Position numbers and translations under genes: made by a program | Assembly: GCF_001513745.1 (NCBI RefSeq) | Contig: NZ_CP013382.1 | Span: 1,984,001 to 2,048,000, forward strand | Length of the DNA stretch: 64,000 bases | Reading direction: 5' to 3' | From: Burkholderia humptydooensis | Lineage (GTDB): Bacteria > Pseudomonadota > Gammaproteobacteria > Burkholderiales > Burkholderiaceae | Shown here: one piece after another, positions 34,848 to 44,142 of the stretch | Numbering within the stretch: position 1 is the first letter of the stretch | Layout: the number at the start of each line of letters is the position of its first letter | Notes under the pieces: generated by a model | Seen by the model: the letters and a program-made list of their open reading frames with translations, nothing else | What the model was told of the DNA's origin: nothing | The model's database searches: none

Positions 34848-36404
34848 ATGACATATTTTCTTTCTTGCCGCACGACTGCGGCCAAACGTTTGCTGCTCGC
34901 TGGCGGCGCACTTGCCGCCTTCGCGTCCGCTTCGCATGCGCAGACCGCCGGCGCCCCCATGCCCACGCCGCACACGCAGCAGGCTTACGACCCTGAAAGC
35001 AACTTCACGATGCGCTGGACGCGCGCCGACATCCGTCAGATCGTCGCCCAGTCGCACACCGCAGGCGCAGACAAGAACTCGCTGCCGCAGGCGCTGACGA
35101 TGCCGAACATCCCGCAGGATTTCCCGCTGATCAATTCGGACGTGTGGGTCTGGGATACTTGGCCCCTCGCCGACCTGCGCGCGAACCAGCTCAGCTACAA
35201 GGGCTGGGAAGTGATCTTCTCGCTCACCGCCGACCCGCACGCGGGCTACACGTTCGACGACCGCCACGTTCATGCGCGGATCGGCTTCTTCTATCGCCGC
35301 GCGGGCATCCCCGCGTCGCAGCGGCCCGCGAACGGCGGCTGGACGTGGGGCGGCCACCTGTTCCCGGACGGCGCGAGCGTCAAGGTGTTCGGCACCGCGC
35401 CGATGACCAACAACGCCGAATGGTCGGGCTCGGCGCGCCTCACGCACGGCGACAACGTCAGCCTCTACTACACCGCGACGTCGTTCAACCGCTCGGCGCC
35501 CGGCGGCGCCGACATCACGCCGCCGATGGCGATCATCACGCGCGCCGACGGCCACATCCACGCCGACGACAAGCACGTCTGGTTCAGCGGCTTCGACGAT
35601 CACAAGGCGCTGCTGCAGCCTGACGGCAACTATTACCAGACCGGTCAGCAGAACACCTACTTCTCGTTCCGCGATCCGTTCGTGTTCACCGACCCCGCGC
35701 ACCCGGGCAAGACCTACATGGTCTTCGAGGGCAACACGGGCGGCCCGCGCGGCGCGCGCACCTGCACCGAAGCCGATCTCGGCTACGCGCCGAACGATCC
35801 GTACAAGGAAGACCTCAACGCGGTGATGAATGCGGGCGCAGTGTATCAAAAGGCCAACGTCGGCCTCGCGGTCGCGACGAATCCGCAGTTGACCGAGTGG
35901 AAGTTCCTGCCGCCGCTGCTGTCGGCGAACTGCGTCGACGATCAGACCGAGCGTCCGCAGATCTACATGAAGGACGGCAAGTACTACCTGTTCACGATCA
36001 GCCACCGCACGACGATGGCGGCGGGCGTCGACGGCCCGGACGGCGTGTACGGCTTCGTCGGCAAGGGCATCCGCAGCGACTTCCTGCCGCTGAACGGCGG
36101 CAGCGGCCTCGTGCTCGGCAACCCGACCGACTTCTCCGCGCCCGCCGGCGCGCCGTACGCGCAAGACCCGAATCAGAACCCGCGCGAGTTCCAGTCGTAC
36201 TCGCACTACGTGATGCCGGGCGGCCTCGTCGAGTCGTTCATCGACGCGATCGGCGCGCGGCGCGGCGGCACGCTCGCCCCGACGGTAAAGGTCAACATCA
36301 ACGGCGAATCGACGGCGGTCGACCGCACGTACGGCGTGGGCGGCCTCGGCGGCTACGGCGACATTTCCTCGAACCAGCCAGCCTTGGGCGCAGGCCACAA
36401 CTAA
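34848..36404 (+). CDS. sacB: Levansucrase (GH68)
   Basis: This 518-residue glycoside hydrolase family 68 enzyme transfers fructose from sucrose to grow levan or to water. It has a signal peptide ending near SHA-Q (residue 32). Catalytic residues are in DVWVWDTWPL (nucleophile Asp, about 104), FRDPFVF (transition-state Asp, about 275) and DQTERPQIY (acid/base Glu, about 366). The last motif is of the Gram-negative type. It is the first gene of a likely two-gene unit with the GH32 gene. Confidence 0.94.
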   Translation: MTYFLSCRTTAAKRLLLAGGALAAFASASHAQTAGAPMPTPHTQQAYDPESNFTMRWTRADIRQIVAQSHTAGADKNSLPQALTMPNIPQDFPLINSDVWVWDTWPLADLRANQLSYKGWEVIFSLTADPHAGYTFDDRHVHARIGFFYRRAGIPASQRPANGGWTWGGHLFPDGASVKVFGTAPMTNNAEWSGSARLTHGDNVSLYYTATSFNRSAPGGADITPPMAIITRADGHIHADDKHVWFSGFDDHKALLQPDGNYYQTGQQNTYFSFRDPFVFTDPAHPGKTYMVFEGNTGGPRGARTCTEADLGYAPNDPYKEDLNAVMNAGAVYQKANVGLAVATNPQLTEWKFLPPLLSANCVDDQTERPQIYMKDGKYYLFTISHRTTMAAGVDGPDGVYGFVGKGIRSDFLPLNGGSGLVLGNPTDFSAPAGAPYAQDPNQNPREFQSYSHYVMPGGLVESFIDAIGARRGGTLAPTVKVNINGESTAVDRTYGVGGLGGYGDISSNQPALGAGHN

Positions 36405-36417
36405 CTGAAGCAACGAT

Positions 36418-36450
36418 GCCGGAAGGCGGACGCCGCGCCCGCCTTCCGGC
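36418..36450 (+). terminator. Hairpin between the levansucrase and fructosidase genes
   Basis: GCCGGAAGGCGG and CCGCCTTCCGGC form a perfect 12-bp stem around a 9-nt loop, 13 bp after the levansucrase stop. No T-run follows. It may protect the upstream message or limit read-through into the GH32 gene 102 bp further on. Confidence 0.5.
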
Positions 36451-36552
36451 GCGAGGACGATCGGACATCCCGCGCGCCATGCGCGCCGTGTCCGGCCGTC
36501 CTCGCGCATCGCGCCGCACGCGCCGGCCCCGCAGCAAAGAAGGATTCATCCG

Positions 36553-38217
36553 ATGTCCATCCCCCGATCACGTTTTTCTTCCCTCTTCTCCGGCTTCGTC
36601 GCGCTCGCCGCGTGCTTCGGCTTCGTCGCGCATGCTGCGGAGGCGCCATGCACGCCGCGGTCCGCGACATCCGCACCGTCCGCCGACGGCACGCCGCAAT
36701 GGCGCCCCGCGCTGCACTACGCGCCGCAGCGCAACTGGATGAACGACCCGAACGGCCTCGTCTACGACGACGGCGTCTATCACCTGTTCTATCAATACAA
36801 TCCGCACGGCAACTTCTGGGGCGACATGTCGTGGGGGCACGCGACGAGCCGCGATCTCGTGCACTGGGACGAGCAGCCGGTCGCGATGCCGGCGAACGCG
36901 CGCGAGGAGATTTTCTCCGGCTCGATCGTCGTCGATGCGCGCAACACGTCGGGCCTCGGCACCGCGGATGCGCCGCCGCTCGTCGCGCTCTACACGAGCG
37001 TCTACAAGGCGGGCTCCGGCCACGCAGCCGGCACGCAGGCGCAGTCGCTCGCGTACAGCGTCGATCACGGCAAGACATGGCGGCCGTACGCACGCAATCC
37101 GGTCCTCACGCTCGATCCCGAATCGCGGCATTTCCGCGACCCGAAAGTGACGTGGTACGCGCCGGGCGGCTACTGGATGATGACGACGGTCGTCGCCGAC
37201 GCGCACGTCGTCAAGCTGTATCGGTCGAGCGACCTGATTCACTGGGATTTCCTGAGCGACTTCACGCTGCCCGACGTCCCGCATCGCGGCGCGCTGTGGG
37301 AAATGCCCGAGCTGCTGCCGATGCCGCTCGACGGCGACGCGACGCGCACGAAATGGGTGTTGATCGTCAACGTCAATCCGTGGTCGATCGCGGGCGGCTC
37401 GGGCGCGATGTATTTCGTCGGCGGCTTCGACGGCAGGACGTTCACGCCCGATCGCGCCGCGCCGGCGAACGCCGATCCCGCGCAATACCAATGGCTCGAC
37501 CACGGCGCCGATTACTACGCGGCCGGCACGTTCGCGAACGCGCCGGGCGACCGGCCGGTCGCGATCGGATGGATGAGCAATTGGGACTATGCGGACCGCA
37601 TTCCGACGACGCCGTGGAAAGGCACGATGGCGTTGCCGCGCGAGCTCGCGCTGAAGACGATCGATGGCCGGCCGCAGTTGACGGTCGTGCCCGCGCGGCC
37701 GTTCGACGCTTTCGCCCGCGGCCTGCCTGCCGTGCGTATCGGCTCGCTCGCGGTCGCGTCGGCGACGCGCGAGCTCGACGCCGGCGCACGCGGCACCGTG
37801 CAGCGCATCGCGCTGACGATCGAGCCGCGGTCGGCGCGGCGCGCCGGCTTGATCGTGCGGCGCTCGGCAGACGGCCGCGTCGGTACGCGTATCGCCTATG
37901 ACACGGCGGCGCGCACGCTGACCGTCGATCGCTCGGCGTCCGGCGAAACGAACTTCTCGAGCGCGTTCAGCAAGCAACACATCGTCGCGCTGCCGCTCGT
38001 GAACGGCAAGCTGCGGCTCGACGTGATCGTCGATCGCGGTTCCGTCGAAGTGTTCGACGGCGACGGCCGGACCGTCATCACCGATCTCGTGTTTCCGTCG
38101 CCGGCAGACGACCGGGTCGCCGTGTTCGCCGAAGGCGGCGATGCGACGTTCAGCGATGTCGTGGTGACGAATCTCGGCGCGGCCGCGGGCATGCGGCGAG
38201 CGTGCTCGAAATCATAG
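36553..38217 (+). CDS. Secreted GH32 beta-fructosidase (levanase/invertase type)
   Basis: This 554-residue protein begins with a signal peptide (about 30 residues, ending VAHAAEA) and then shows GH32 motifs: nucleophile in NWMNDPNGL near residue 63, transition-state FRDPKV near 194 and the acid/base Glu in WEMPELLPM near 250. A C-terminal beta-sandwich follows with SVEVFDGDGRTVITDLVFP. Most GH32 enzymes have Cys after the acid/base Glu (EC); here it is Met. It probably breaks down levan or sucrose outside the cytoplasm, together with the levansucrase. Confidence 0.92.
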   Translation: MSIPRSRFSSLFSGFVALAACFGFVAHAAEAPCTPRSATSAPSADGTPQWRPALHYAPQRNWMNDPNGLVYDDGVYHLFYQYNPHGNFWGDMSWGHATSRDLVHWDEQPVAMPANAREEIFSGSIVVDARNTSGLGTADAPPLVALYTSVYKAGSGHAAGTQAQSLAYSVDHGKTWRPYARNPVLTLDPESRHFRDPKVTWYAPGGYWMMTTVVADAHVVKLYRSSDLIHWDFLSDFTLPDVPHRGALWEMPELLPMPLDGDATRTKWVLIVNVNPWSIAGGSGAMYFVGGFDGRTFTPDRAAPANADPAQYQWLDHGADYYAAGTFANAPGDRPVAIGWMSNWDYADRIPTTPWKGTMALPRELALKTIDGRPQLTVVPARPFDAFARGLPAVRIGSLAVASATRELDAGARGTVQRIALTIEPRSARRAGLIVRRSADGRVGTRIAYDTAARTLTVDRSASGETNFSSAFSKQHIVALPLVNGKLRLDVIVDRGSVEVFDGDGRTVITDLVFPSPADDRVAVFAEGGDATFSDVVVTNLGAAAGMRRACSKS

Positions 38218-38413
38218 GGATCGCTGACGGTTGCGGCGTCGATGCGGTTGGCGCACGACATTGCGAGCACGCGTGCCGATCATGTGCAGGACGAGCGAAG
38301 CCGATACGCTTCGTTCGTTCTCGGCGGGCGAGCCGGTGGATGTGGAGCCACCTGTCCCGCGACGCGAATGACGCGCACGAGTAAATCGCCGTGACGAGGC
38401 GGGGGGCCGCCCG

Positions 38414-39775
38414 TCACCGGCCGCCGTCATTCTCCCGAATCACCGCCTCGGCGGCCGCCTCCGCCTCGCCCGCATGCGCTTCGTGCACCCGCGTGCGCAG
38501 CCCCGGCAGCGGCGCGTCCCCGTCGAGCAGATGCCCGCCGCGCACCTTCGTCTCTACCGTCGCCCGCATCGACAGCCCCACCCGCAGCGGATGCGCCGCC
38601 AGCTCCGACGCATCCAGCGAGATCACCACCGGCAAGCGCTGCACCACCTTGATCCAGTTCCCCGCCGCGTTCTGCGGCGGCAGCATCGAGAACGCGCTCC
38701 CCGTGCCCGCCGAGAACCCCTCCACCCGGCCCCGGTACGTCACCCGCGAGCCGTACAGATCCGATTCGAGCCGCACCGGCTGACCCACCCGCATGTGCCG
38801 GAGCTGCCCTTCCTTGAAGTTCGCCTCCACCCACACCTGCCGCAACTGCACCACCGACATCAGCGGCGCACCGGGCCCCACCTGCTGCCCGATCTGCACC
38901 GACCGCTGGCCGACCGTCCCGTCCACCGGCGACACGATCGTCGTGCGCTTCAGGTTCCGGTACGCGAGCTTGAACTGCGCGCCCGCCTGCTGCACCGCCG
39001 GGTTCTGCCCGACCGGCCGCTCGCTGCCCAGCGCGCGCGCCGCCTCCAGTTGCGCCCGCGCCCCCGCCAGCGCCGCCTGCGCGTTCGCGAGCGAGGACTT
39101 CGCCCGCGCCAGCTCCTCCGGCGCCACCACCTCCACCGACGCCCCCACCCGCGCCCGATACGCCTGCTGCGCGAGCGTCAGGTCCGCCTCGCGCGCCTTC
39201 ACCGTCTGCTCGTACGTCCCCATCGACAGCCGCGTGTTCGCAACCTGCCGCACCGCCTGCGCAAGCTGCGCCCGCGCCTGCGCGAACGCCGCCGACGCGT
39301 CCGCGTCGTCGAGCTTCACCAGCGCCTGCCCCGCCTTCACCTGCTGCGTGTCCGCCACCAGCACGTCGGTCACCGTCCCCTGGATCTGCGCGGCGATCTG
39401 CACGACGTTGCCGGCCACGTAGGCATCGTCCGTCTCTTCGCTGAAGCGCCCGACGAGCCACCAGTAGAGCGCGGCGGCCAGCGCCGCGATCGCCAGCACG
39501 CCGAAGAACAGCGCGAAGCGGCCGCGCCGCGCCGCACGGCGCGCGGCGAGCGACGCCGCGGTTTCGGGATGCGGCCGCGGCCCCGGCTCCGGCGCGGGCT
39601 TCGCGGGCGCGCCGCCGATGGCGGCCGGATCGGTCGGCGCCTTCGCGCGCGGGGTGTCGGTGGCGGTGTCGTTCAAGGTCTTCGCGTGCGTGATGTCGGC
39701 GGCGCCGGGCTGCGCGGGCCGGCTCGATGCGCTTCGATGCCCGGCGGCGGTGTCGGTTGACTCTCTCGTATTCAC
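38414..39775 (-). CDS. HlyD/EmrA-type membrane fusion protein of the rhamnolipid locus
   Basis: This 453-residue periplasmic adaptor has a proline-rich cytoplasmic N-terminus (about 85 residues), one membrane span (LFFGVLAIAALAAALYWWLV), a lipoyl-like domain (VQIAAQIQGTVTDVLVADTQ), a coiled-coil hairpin and a beta-barrel half (RTTIVSPVDGTVGQRSVQIG). With the MFS pump and NodT protein in the same gene run, it would make a tripartite exporter, possibly for rhamnolipids. It starts with GTG, 141 bp after the NodT stop. Confidence 0.9.
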   Translation of the reverse strand: MNTRESTDTAAGHRSASSRPAQPGAADITHAKTLNDTATDTPRAKAPTDPAAIGGAPAKPAPEPGPRPHPETAASLAARRAARRGRFALFFGVLAIAALAAALYWWLVGRFSEETDDAYVAGNVVQIAAQIQGTVTDVLVADTQQVKAGQALVKLDDADASAAFAQARAQLAQAVRQVANTRLSMGTYEQTVKAREADLTLAQQAYRARVGASVEVVAPEELARAKSSLANAQAALAGARAQLEAARALGSERPVGQNPAVQQAGAQFKLAYRNLKRTTIVSPVDGTVGQRSVQIGQQVGPGAPLMSVVQLRQVWVEANFKEGQLRHMRVGQPVRLESDLYGSRVTYRGRVEGFSAGTGSAFSMLPPQNAAGNWIKVVQRLPVVISLDASELAAHPLRVGLSMRATVETKVRGGHLLDGDAPLPGLRTRVHEAHAGEAEAAAEAVIRENDGGR

Positions 39776-39916
39776 AATGATGGTGACGTTGGTGTGGATG
39801 TCTTCGCGCTCGATGGCTTCGTCCTCGACAGGCTCCTGCGATGCGTTTGTACCCGATGCGTTCGCGCATCGATCCCAGCGGACAGCGCGGCCATCCGCCG
39901 CGCCGCGCGATCCCGA

Positions 39917-41497
39917 TCAATCGTGTCGCGTGTCGTTCGCCGCGGCCGGCGGCGCCGCCGCGAACGGCTTGCCCGCCTGCGCCAGCGGCGCGCCGTCCGC
40001 CTGCCGGGCGTCGAAGCCCCCGCCCAGCGCACCGATCAGCCCCACCCGCAGCGTCCGCCGCCGCGCCTGCAGCTCGATCGCGTGCGTGCGCTCGTCCAGC
40101 AGCGTCAGCTTCGCCATGTCGACGTCCTTGCACATCCCCATCCCGCGCCGGTGCCGGTCCTCCGCCAGCGCCACCATCCGCTGCGCCGCGCGCACCGCCT
40201 GCTGCTGCTCCCCGAGCAGCGCATCGACCGTCGACAGCGACGTCAACTGCCGCGCCACCTCGCCCAGCGCCGCATCCACCGTCTGGTTGTACAGCGCCAG
40301 CGCCACCTCCGCGTTCGCCACGTCGCCCCCCAGCTTCGCCTTCAGCCGGCCGCGATCGAAGATCGGCAGCGACAGCGCCGGCCCGATCGAGCCCCCCAGC
40401 GCGTCGTGCCTGAACAGCGACGCCGGCGCGAGCGCGAACAGCCCGCCCAGCGCCGCCAGGTTCACGTCCGGGTAGAACGCCGCGCGCGTGCCGTCGATCG
40501 TCGCATACGCCGCCTCCACCCGCAGCCGCGCCGCGACGATGTCCGGCCGCCGGCCCAGCAGCTCCGCCGGCAGCCGCCGCGGCAGCGGCGCGTCCGCGAG
40601 CGGCGCGAGCCTCGGCCGCGCGAGCGACAGCCCCCGTTCCGGCCCGCGCCCGCTCAGCACCCCCAGTTGCAGCTTCTGCAACTGGATCTGCTCGTCGGTC
40701 AGCGCGATCTGCTCGAACAGCTTGCTGCGCTTGAGCGCCGCGTCGTCCGCGTCGTAGCCGTTGTCGATCCCGCGCGCCGCGCGCTCGCGCAGCACCGCCT
40801 CGACCTGCTCGCTCGCGCGGCGCTTGAGCTGCAGCAGCTCGCGCAGCGCATACGCGCGGTCCAGCTCGCCGTACAGCGTCACGATCGCCACCGACAGCGC
40901 GAGCCGCGCCTGCTGCGCCTCGACCCGCGCCGCGTCGCGCATCGACAGCAGCCCGCGCGTGGCCGCCGCGTTCTTGCCCCACAGGTCCAACTGATAGTTC
41001 AGCCCGACGAACAGCGACGACGACGACACCACCGATTCGCTGACGAGCGGCACCGACACCGGCAAGCCGTTCAGCGTCGTATTGATGGTGCCGCCCGAGC
41101 GCGGCACGTGCGCCTTGGACAGCGACGCGCCCGCCTTCGCGGTGAGTCCCGTCAGCGATTCGAACTGCTGCAGTTGCGACTGCGCGACGCCGATGCGCGC
41201 CTGCGCGGCCTGCAGCGTCGGGTTCTGCCGCAGCGCTTCGTCGACCAGCGCATCGAGCTGCGGATCGCCGAGCTGCCTGACCCAGTCGGGGCTCGGCCAG
41301 GCGCCGTGCGCGGCGCCCCCCGTCGTTTGCGCGAGCGCGTCGTCGCCCGGCGCGCGCGGCGCGAGCGCCGGCTCGAAGCCCGACGGCGCGCAGCCGGCGA
41401 GCGCCCACGCGAGCGCGGCCGCCGCGAGCCGGCGCGCCGCGCGGCTGCCTGCCGTGGTCGTTGCGGTCGTTGCCGCTTGCGTTGCGCTCTGCCTCAT
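39917..41497 (-). CDS. NodT-family outer-membrane efflux lipoprotein
   Basis: This 526-residue TolC-like outer-membrane factor has a lipoprotein signal with lipobox ALAGC (Cys near residue 36) and two repeats of the OEP fold, with LVDEALRQNPTLQAAQARIG in the first and RRPDIVAARLRVEAAYATID in the second. It would be the exit duct of the tripartite pump. The start at 41497 gives a normal lipoprotein signal; an in-frame ATG at 41551 overlaps the rhlC stop (ATGA) and is an alternative. Confidence 0.88.
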   Translation of the reverse strand: MRQSATQAATTATTTAGSRAARRLAAAALAWALAGCAPSGFEPALAPRAPGDDALAQTTGGAAHGAWPSPDWVRQLGDPQLDALVDEALRQNPTLQAAQARIGVAQSQLQQFESLTGLTAKAGASLSKAHVPRSGGTINTTLNGLPVSVPLVSESVVSSSSLFVGLNYQLDLWGKNAAATRGLLSMRDAARVEAQQARLALSVAIVTLYGELDRAYALRELLQLKRRASEQVEAVLRERAARGIDNGYDADDAALKRSKLFEQIALTDEQIQLQKLQLGVLSGRGPERGLSLARPRLAPLADAPLPRRLPAELLGRRPDIVAARLRVEAAYATIDGTRAAFYPDVNLAALGGLFALAPASLFRHDALGGSIGPALSLPIFDRGRLKAKLGGDVANAEVALALYNQTVDAALGEVARQLTSLSTVDALLGEQQQAVRAAQRMVALAEDRHRRGMGMCKDVDMAKLTLLDERTHAIELQARRRTLRVGLIGALGGGFDARQADGAPLAQAGKPFAAAPPAAANDTRHD

Positions 41498-41547
41498 GCT
41501 CGTGACGCGTGCCTCGTTCTCATATCCCTCTGTCCGGCCTGCTCCGG

Positions 41548-42507
41548 TCATTCCTGCCGCACCGGCTCGCGCGCCGCCGCGCCCGCGCGCGCATCGTCGA
41601 ACGATCCCAGCCGCCCGAACAGGCCGTCGAGCACGCCCAGCGCGATCCCCCGCAGCTTCGCGCCCTTCTCCCGCTCGCACAGCACCACCTGAACCACCTG
41701 CCATAGCGTCAGCAGAGTCGGCACCAGCGCCACCGGAAACCGCAACCCGTACTGCAGCCCCAGTTGCATCGCGTTGCGCGCGCCGTAGTACCGGCGCAGC
41801 CACCCGTGATGCATCGCCGTCAGCTCGAACGGCCCCACCTTGTGCCGGCGCCGCGCGCCGATCCGGTGCGTCAGCACGAGCGACGGCACCACGTACAGCG
41901 GCACGTTGTGCGCGAGCGCGCGCAGGCAATACTCGGTGTCGACGTGATCGATGAACAGCGCCTCGTCGAATCGCCCGAGCCGCGCGTACGCGGCCCGCGA
42001 GATCACGCTGCCCGACGAGATCAGGAACGCGCAGCGCCGCGGCCCCGTCTCGCCCTCCACCCGCACGCGGCGCACCGTCACGCCGCTCGTCATCAGCGCC
42101 GGCAGGAAGCGCCGCTCGTTCGCGTCGTAGATCCGCGGCCCCGCAATGAATGCGCCCGCGTGCGCGCCCGCGCCCAGTTGCGCGCACGCCTCGCGCATCC
42201 GCGCGAAGTACGCGGCCGGCACCGTCGAGTCCTGGTCGAACAGCGCGACCGCCTCGACGCCCTGCGCGAACAGCGCCGACAGCCCCGCGTTGTACGCGCC
42301 CGCCACCCCGCCGCGGTTGCCGTGGTGCTGCCACACGACCCTCGTCCGCGCCGACAGCGCGCGCACCCGCTCGCGCGCCGCCGCGTGCTCGTGCGGCGTG
42401 TTGTCGATCACCGCGAGCGCATCGCTGTCGCGCGCGAGCGCCTCCAGCCCCGACAACTGCTCGTCCGTCGGGTCATACAGAATCACCAGCGCGCCCAGGG
42501 TCGTCAT
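41548..42507 (-). CDS. rhlC: Rhamnosyltransferase 2 (GT2)
   Basis: This 319-residue family-2 glycosyltransferase would add a second rhamnose to mono-rhamnolipid to give di-rhamnolipid. The N-terminal nucleotide-sugar fold has VILYDPTDEQ, NRGGVAGAYNAGL near residue 63, and the metal-binding-type ALFDQDSTVP near 88. SSGSVISRAAYARLGRFDEA and FIDHVDTEYCLRA complete the family pattern. Its place after rhlA, rhlB and the MFS gene is that of the known Burkholderia locus. Confidence 0.92.
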   Translation of the reverse strand: MTTLGALVILYDPTDEQLSGLEALARDSDALAVIDNTPHEHAAARERVRALSARTRVVWQHHGNRGGVAGAYNAGLSALFAQGVEAVALFDQDSTVPAAYFARMREACAQLGAGAHAGAFIAGPRIYDANERRFLPALMTSGVTVRRVRVEGETGPRRCAFLISSGSVISRAAYARLGRFDEALFIDHVDTEYCLRALAHNVPLYVVPSLVLTHRIGARRRHKVGPFELTAMHHGWLRRYYGARNAMQLGLQYGLRFPVALVPTLLTLWQVVQVVLCEREKGAKLRGIALGVLDGLFGRLGSFDDARAGAAAREPVRQE

Positions 42508-42564
42508 CGCTCTTCCTTCCTCCTTCCGTGGTTCGAGCTTCGGCGTGCTCGCCTCGCCTTCGCC

Positions 42565-44142
42565 TCAATGCCCGAGCGGCGCCGCCGCGCCCCGCTTCGG
42601 CCGTGTCAGCCACATCAGCCCCGCCAGCAGCAGGCACGTCGCGCTCGCCATGCAGAACATGTCGTTCGTCGCCATCATGTACGCCTGCTGCCGCACCACC
42701 TGGTGCAGCGAGCTCAGCTCGCGCACGCCGTGCAGCCCCATCGCGTGCAGCGCGTCCACGTACCGCTGCGTGTTCTCCGACGCGCGCGTCACCGACTGCG
42801 ACACCACCGCGTAGTGATACGTCGCCCGGTTGTCCCACCACGTCACGCTCAGCGCCGTGCCGAACGCCGCCGACAGCGTCCGCAGGAAGTTCGACAGGCT
42901 CGACGCCGCCGCCAGCCTGTCGTCCGGCACCCGCGACAGCGTCGCCGCCGTCAGCGGGATGAAGAAGCACGGCAGCCCCATCCCCTGGATCAGCCGCGGC
43001 GTCACCACCTGCGCGAACGTCATCGACAGCGTGAAGTGCGTGCTCCACCACATCACCGCCGCGAACACCCCGAACCCGAACGTCACCAGCACCCGCGCGT
43101 CCAGCCGGCTCGCGTACAGCCCCACCAGGATCGAGAACGCCAGCGCCAGCACCCCCATCGACGCCGTCGCCAGCCCCGCCTGGTACGCCGTGTACCCCAT
43201 CACCGCCTGCAGCCACAGCGGAAACACCACCCCCACCACCGAGAAGCTCATCATCCCCAGCGAGATGATCACCACGCAGAACGTGAAGGTCCGCTCCCGG
43301 AACAGGCTCAGCTCCACCACCGGATGCGCCTCGCCCAGCTCCCAGATCAGCAGCGACACGAGCGACACCCCCGCCGTGATCGCCAGCCCCGTGATCAGCG
43401 GCGAATCGAACCACCCCCGGTCGTGGCCCAGATCCAGCATCGCCTGCAGCGCGCCCACGCCGATCACCAGCAGCACGATCCCCGGCACGTCGATCGGACT
43501 CGCCTCGCCCCGCTGCGCCTGCGGCCGCAGCATCAGCGCGCACACCGCGAACGAGAACAGCCCGATCGGCAGGTTGATCAGGAAGATCCACGGCCACGAG
43601 AAGTTGTCGATCAGCCAGCCGCCCACCACCGGCCCGAAGATCGGCGCGAGCAGCACCGTCATCCCCCACAGCGCCAGCGCCAGCGTGCGCCTGGCCGGCG
43701 GGAACGCGCGCATCAGGATCGTCTGCGACAGCGGCACCATCGGCCCCGAGAACAGCCCCTGCAGCGCCCGGCACGTCACCAGCACCTCCAGGTCCCGCGC
43801 GAGCCCGCACAGCAGCGACGTCAGCGTGAACAGAAGCACCGACGCGACGAACAGCCTGAGCTCCCCCACCCGCCGCGCGAGCCACCCCGTGAGCGGCACC
43901 GCGATCGCCGCGGCCACCGAGTACGAGCTGATCACCCACGTGCCCTGGCTGTTCGCCACCCCGAGGCTGCCCGAGATCGCCGGCACCGCGACGTTCGCCA
44001 CCGTCGAGTCCAGCACCTCGATGAACGTCGCGAGCGACAGCGCGAACGTCAGCAGCGCGAGCTTCGCCCCGCGCAGCGGCGCGACGGCGGGCGGCGCCAC
44101 GCCGGCCCTGGCCCGATCCGCCGGCAACGCCTGCGCGCTCAT
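42565..44142 (-). CDS. MFS transporter (DHA2/EmrB type) of the rhamnolipid locus
   Basis: This 525-residue membrane protein has about 14 hydrophobic segments. The first-span motif TFIEVLDSTVANVAVPAISG and the loop motif GWLARRVGELRLF are typical of EmrB/QacA drug:proton antiporters. It lies between rhlB (start overlaps the rhlB stop as ATGA) and rhlC. With the HlyD and NodT proteins it may export rhamnolipids, though a role in drug export is equally possible from sequence. Confidence 0.9.
   Translation of the reverse strand: MSAQALPADRARAGVAPPAVAPLRGAKLALLTFALSLATFIEVLDSTVANVAVPAISGSLGVANSQGTWVISSYSVAAAIAVPLTGWLARRVGELRLFVASVLLFTLTSLLCGLARDLEVLVTCRALQGLFSGPMVPLSQTILMRAFPPARRTLALALWGMTVLLAPIFGPVVGGWLIDNFSWPWIFLINLPIGLFSFAVCALMLRPQAQRGEASPIDVPGIVLLVIGVGALQAMLDLGHDRGWFDSPLITGLAITAGVSLVSLLIWELGEAHPVVELSLFRERTFTFCVVIISLGMMSFSVVGVVFPLWLQAVMGYTAYQAGLATASMGVLALAFSILVGLYASRLDARVLVTFGFGVFAAVMWWSTHFTLSMTFAQVVTPRLIQGMGLPCFFIPLTAATLSRVPDDRLAAASSLSNFLRTLSAAFGTALSVTWWDNRATYHYAVVSQSVTRASENTQRYVDALHAMGLHGVRELSSLHQVVRQQAYMMATNDMFCMASATCLLLAGLMWLTRPKRGAAAPLGH

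Noticed and set aside
39917..42334. A minus-strand frame of about 800 codons that includes the NodT gene
   Set aside because: Only the part from 41497 down (or 41551) has the NodT signature. The upstream part is a shifted reading of rhlC and is mostly Arg/Ala/Gly.
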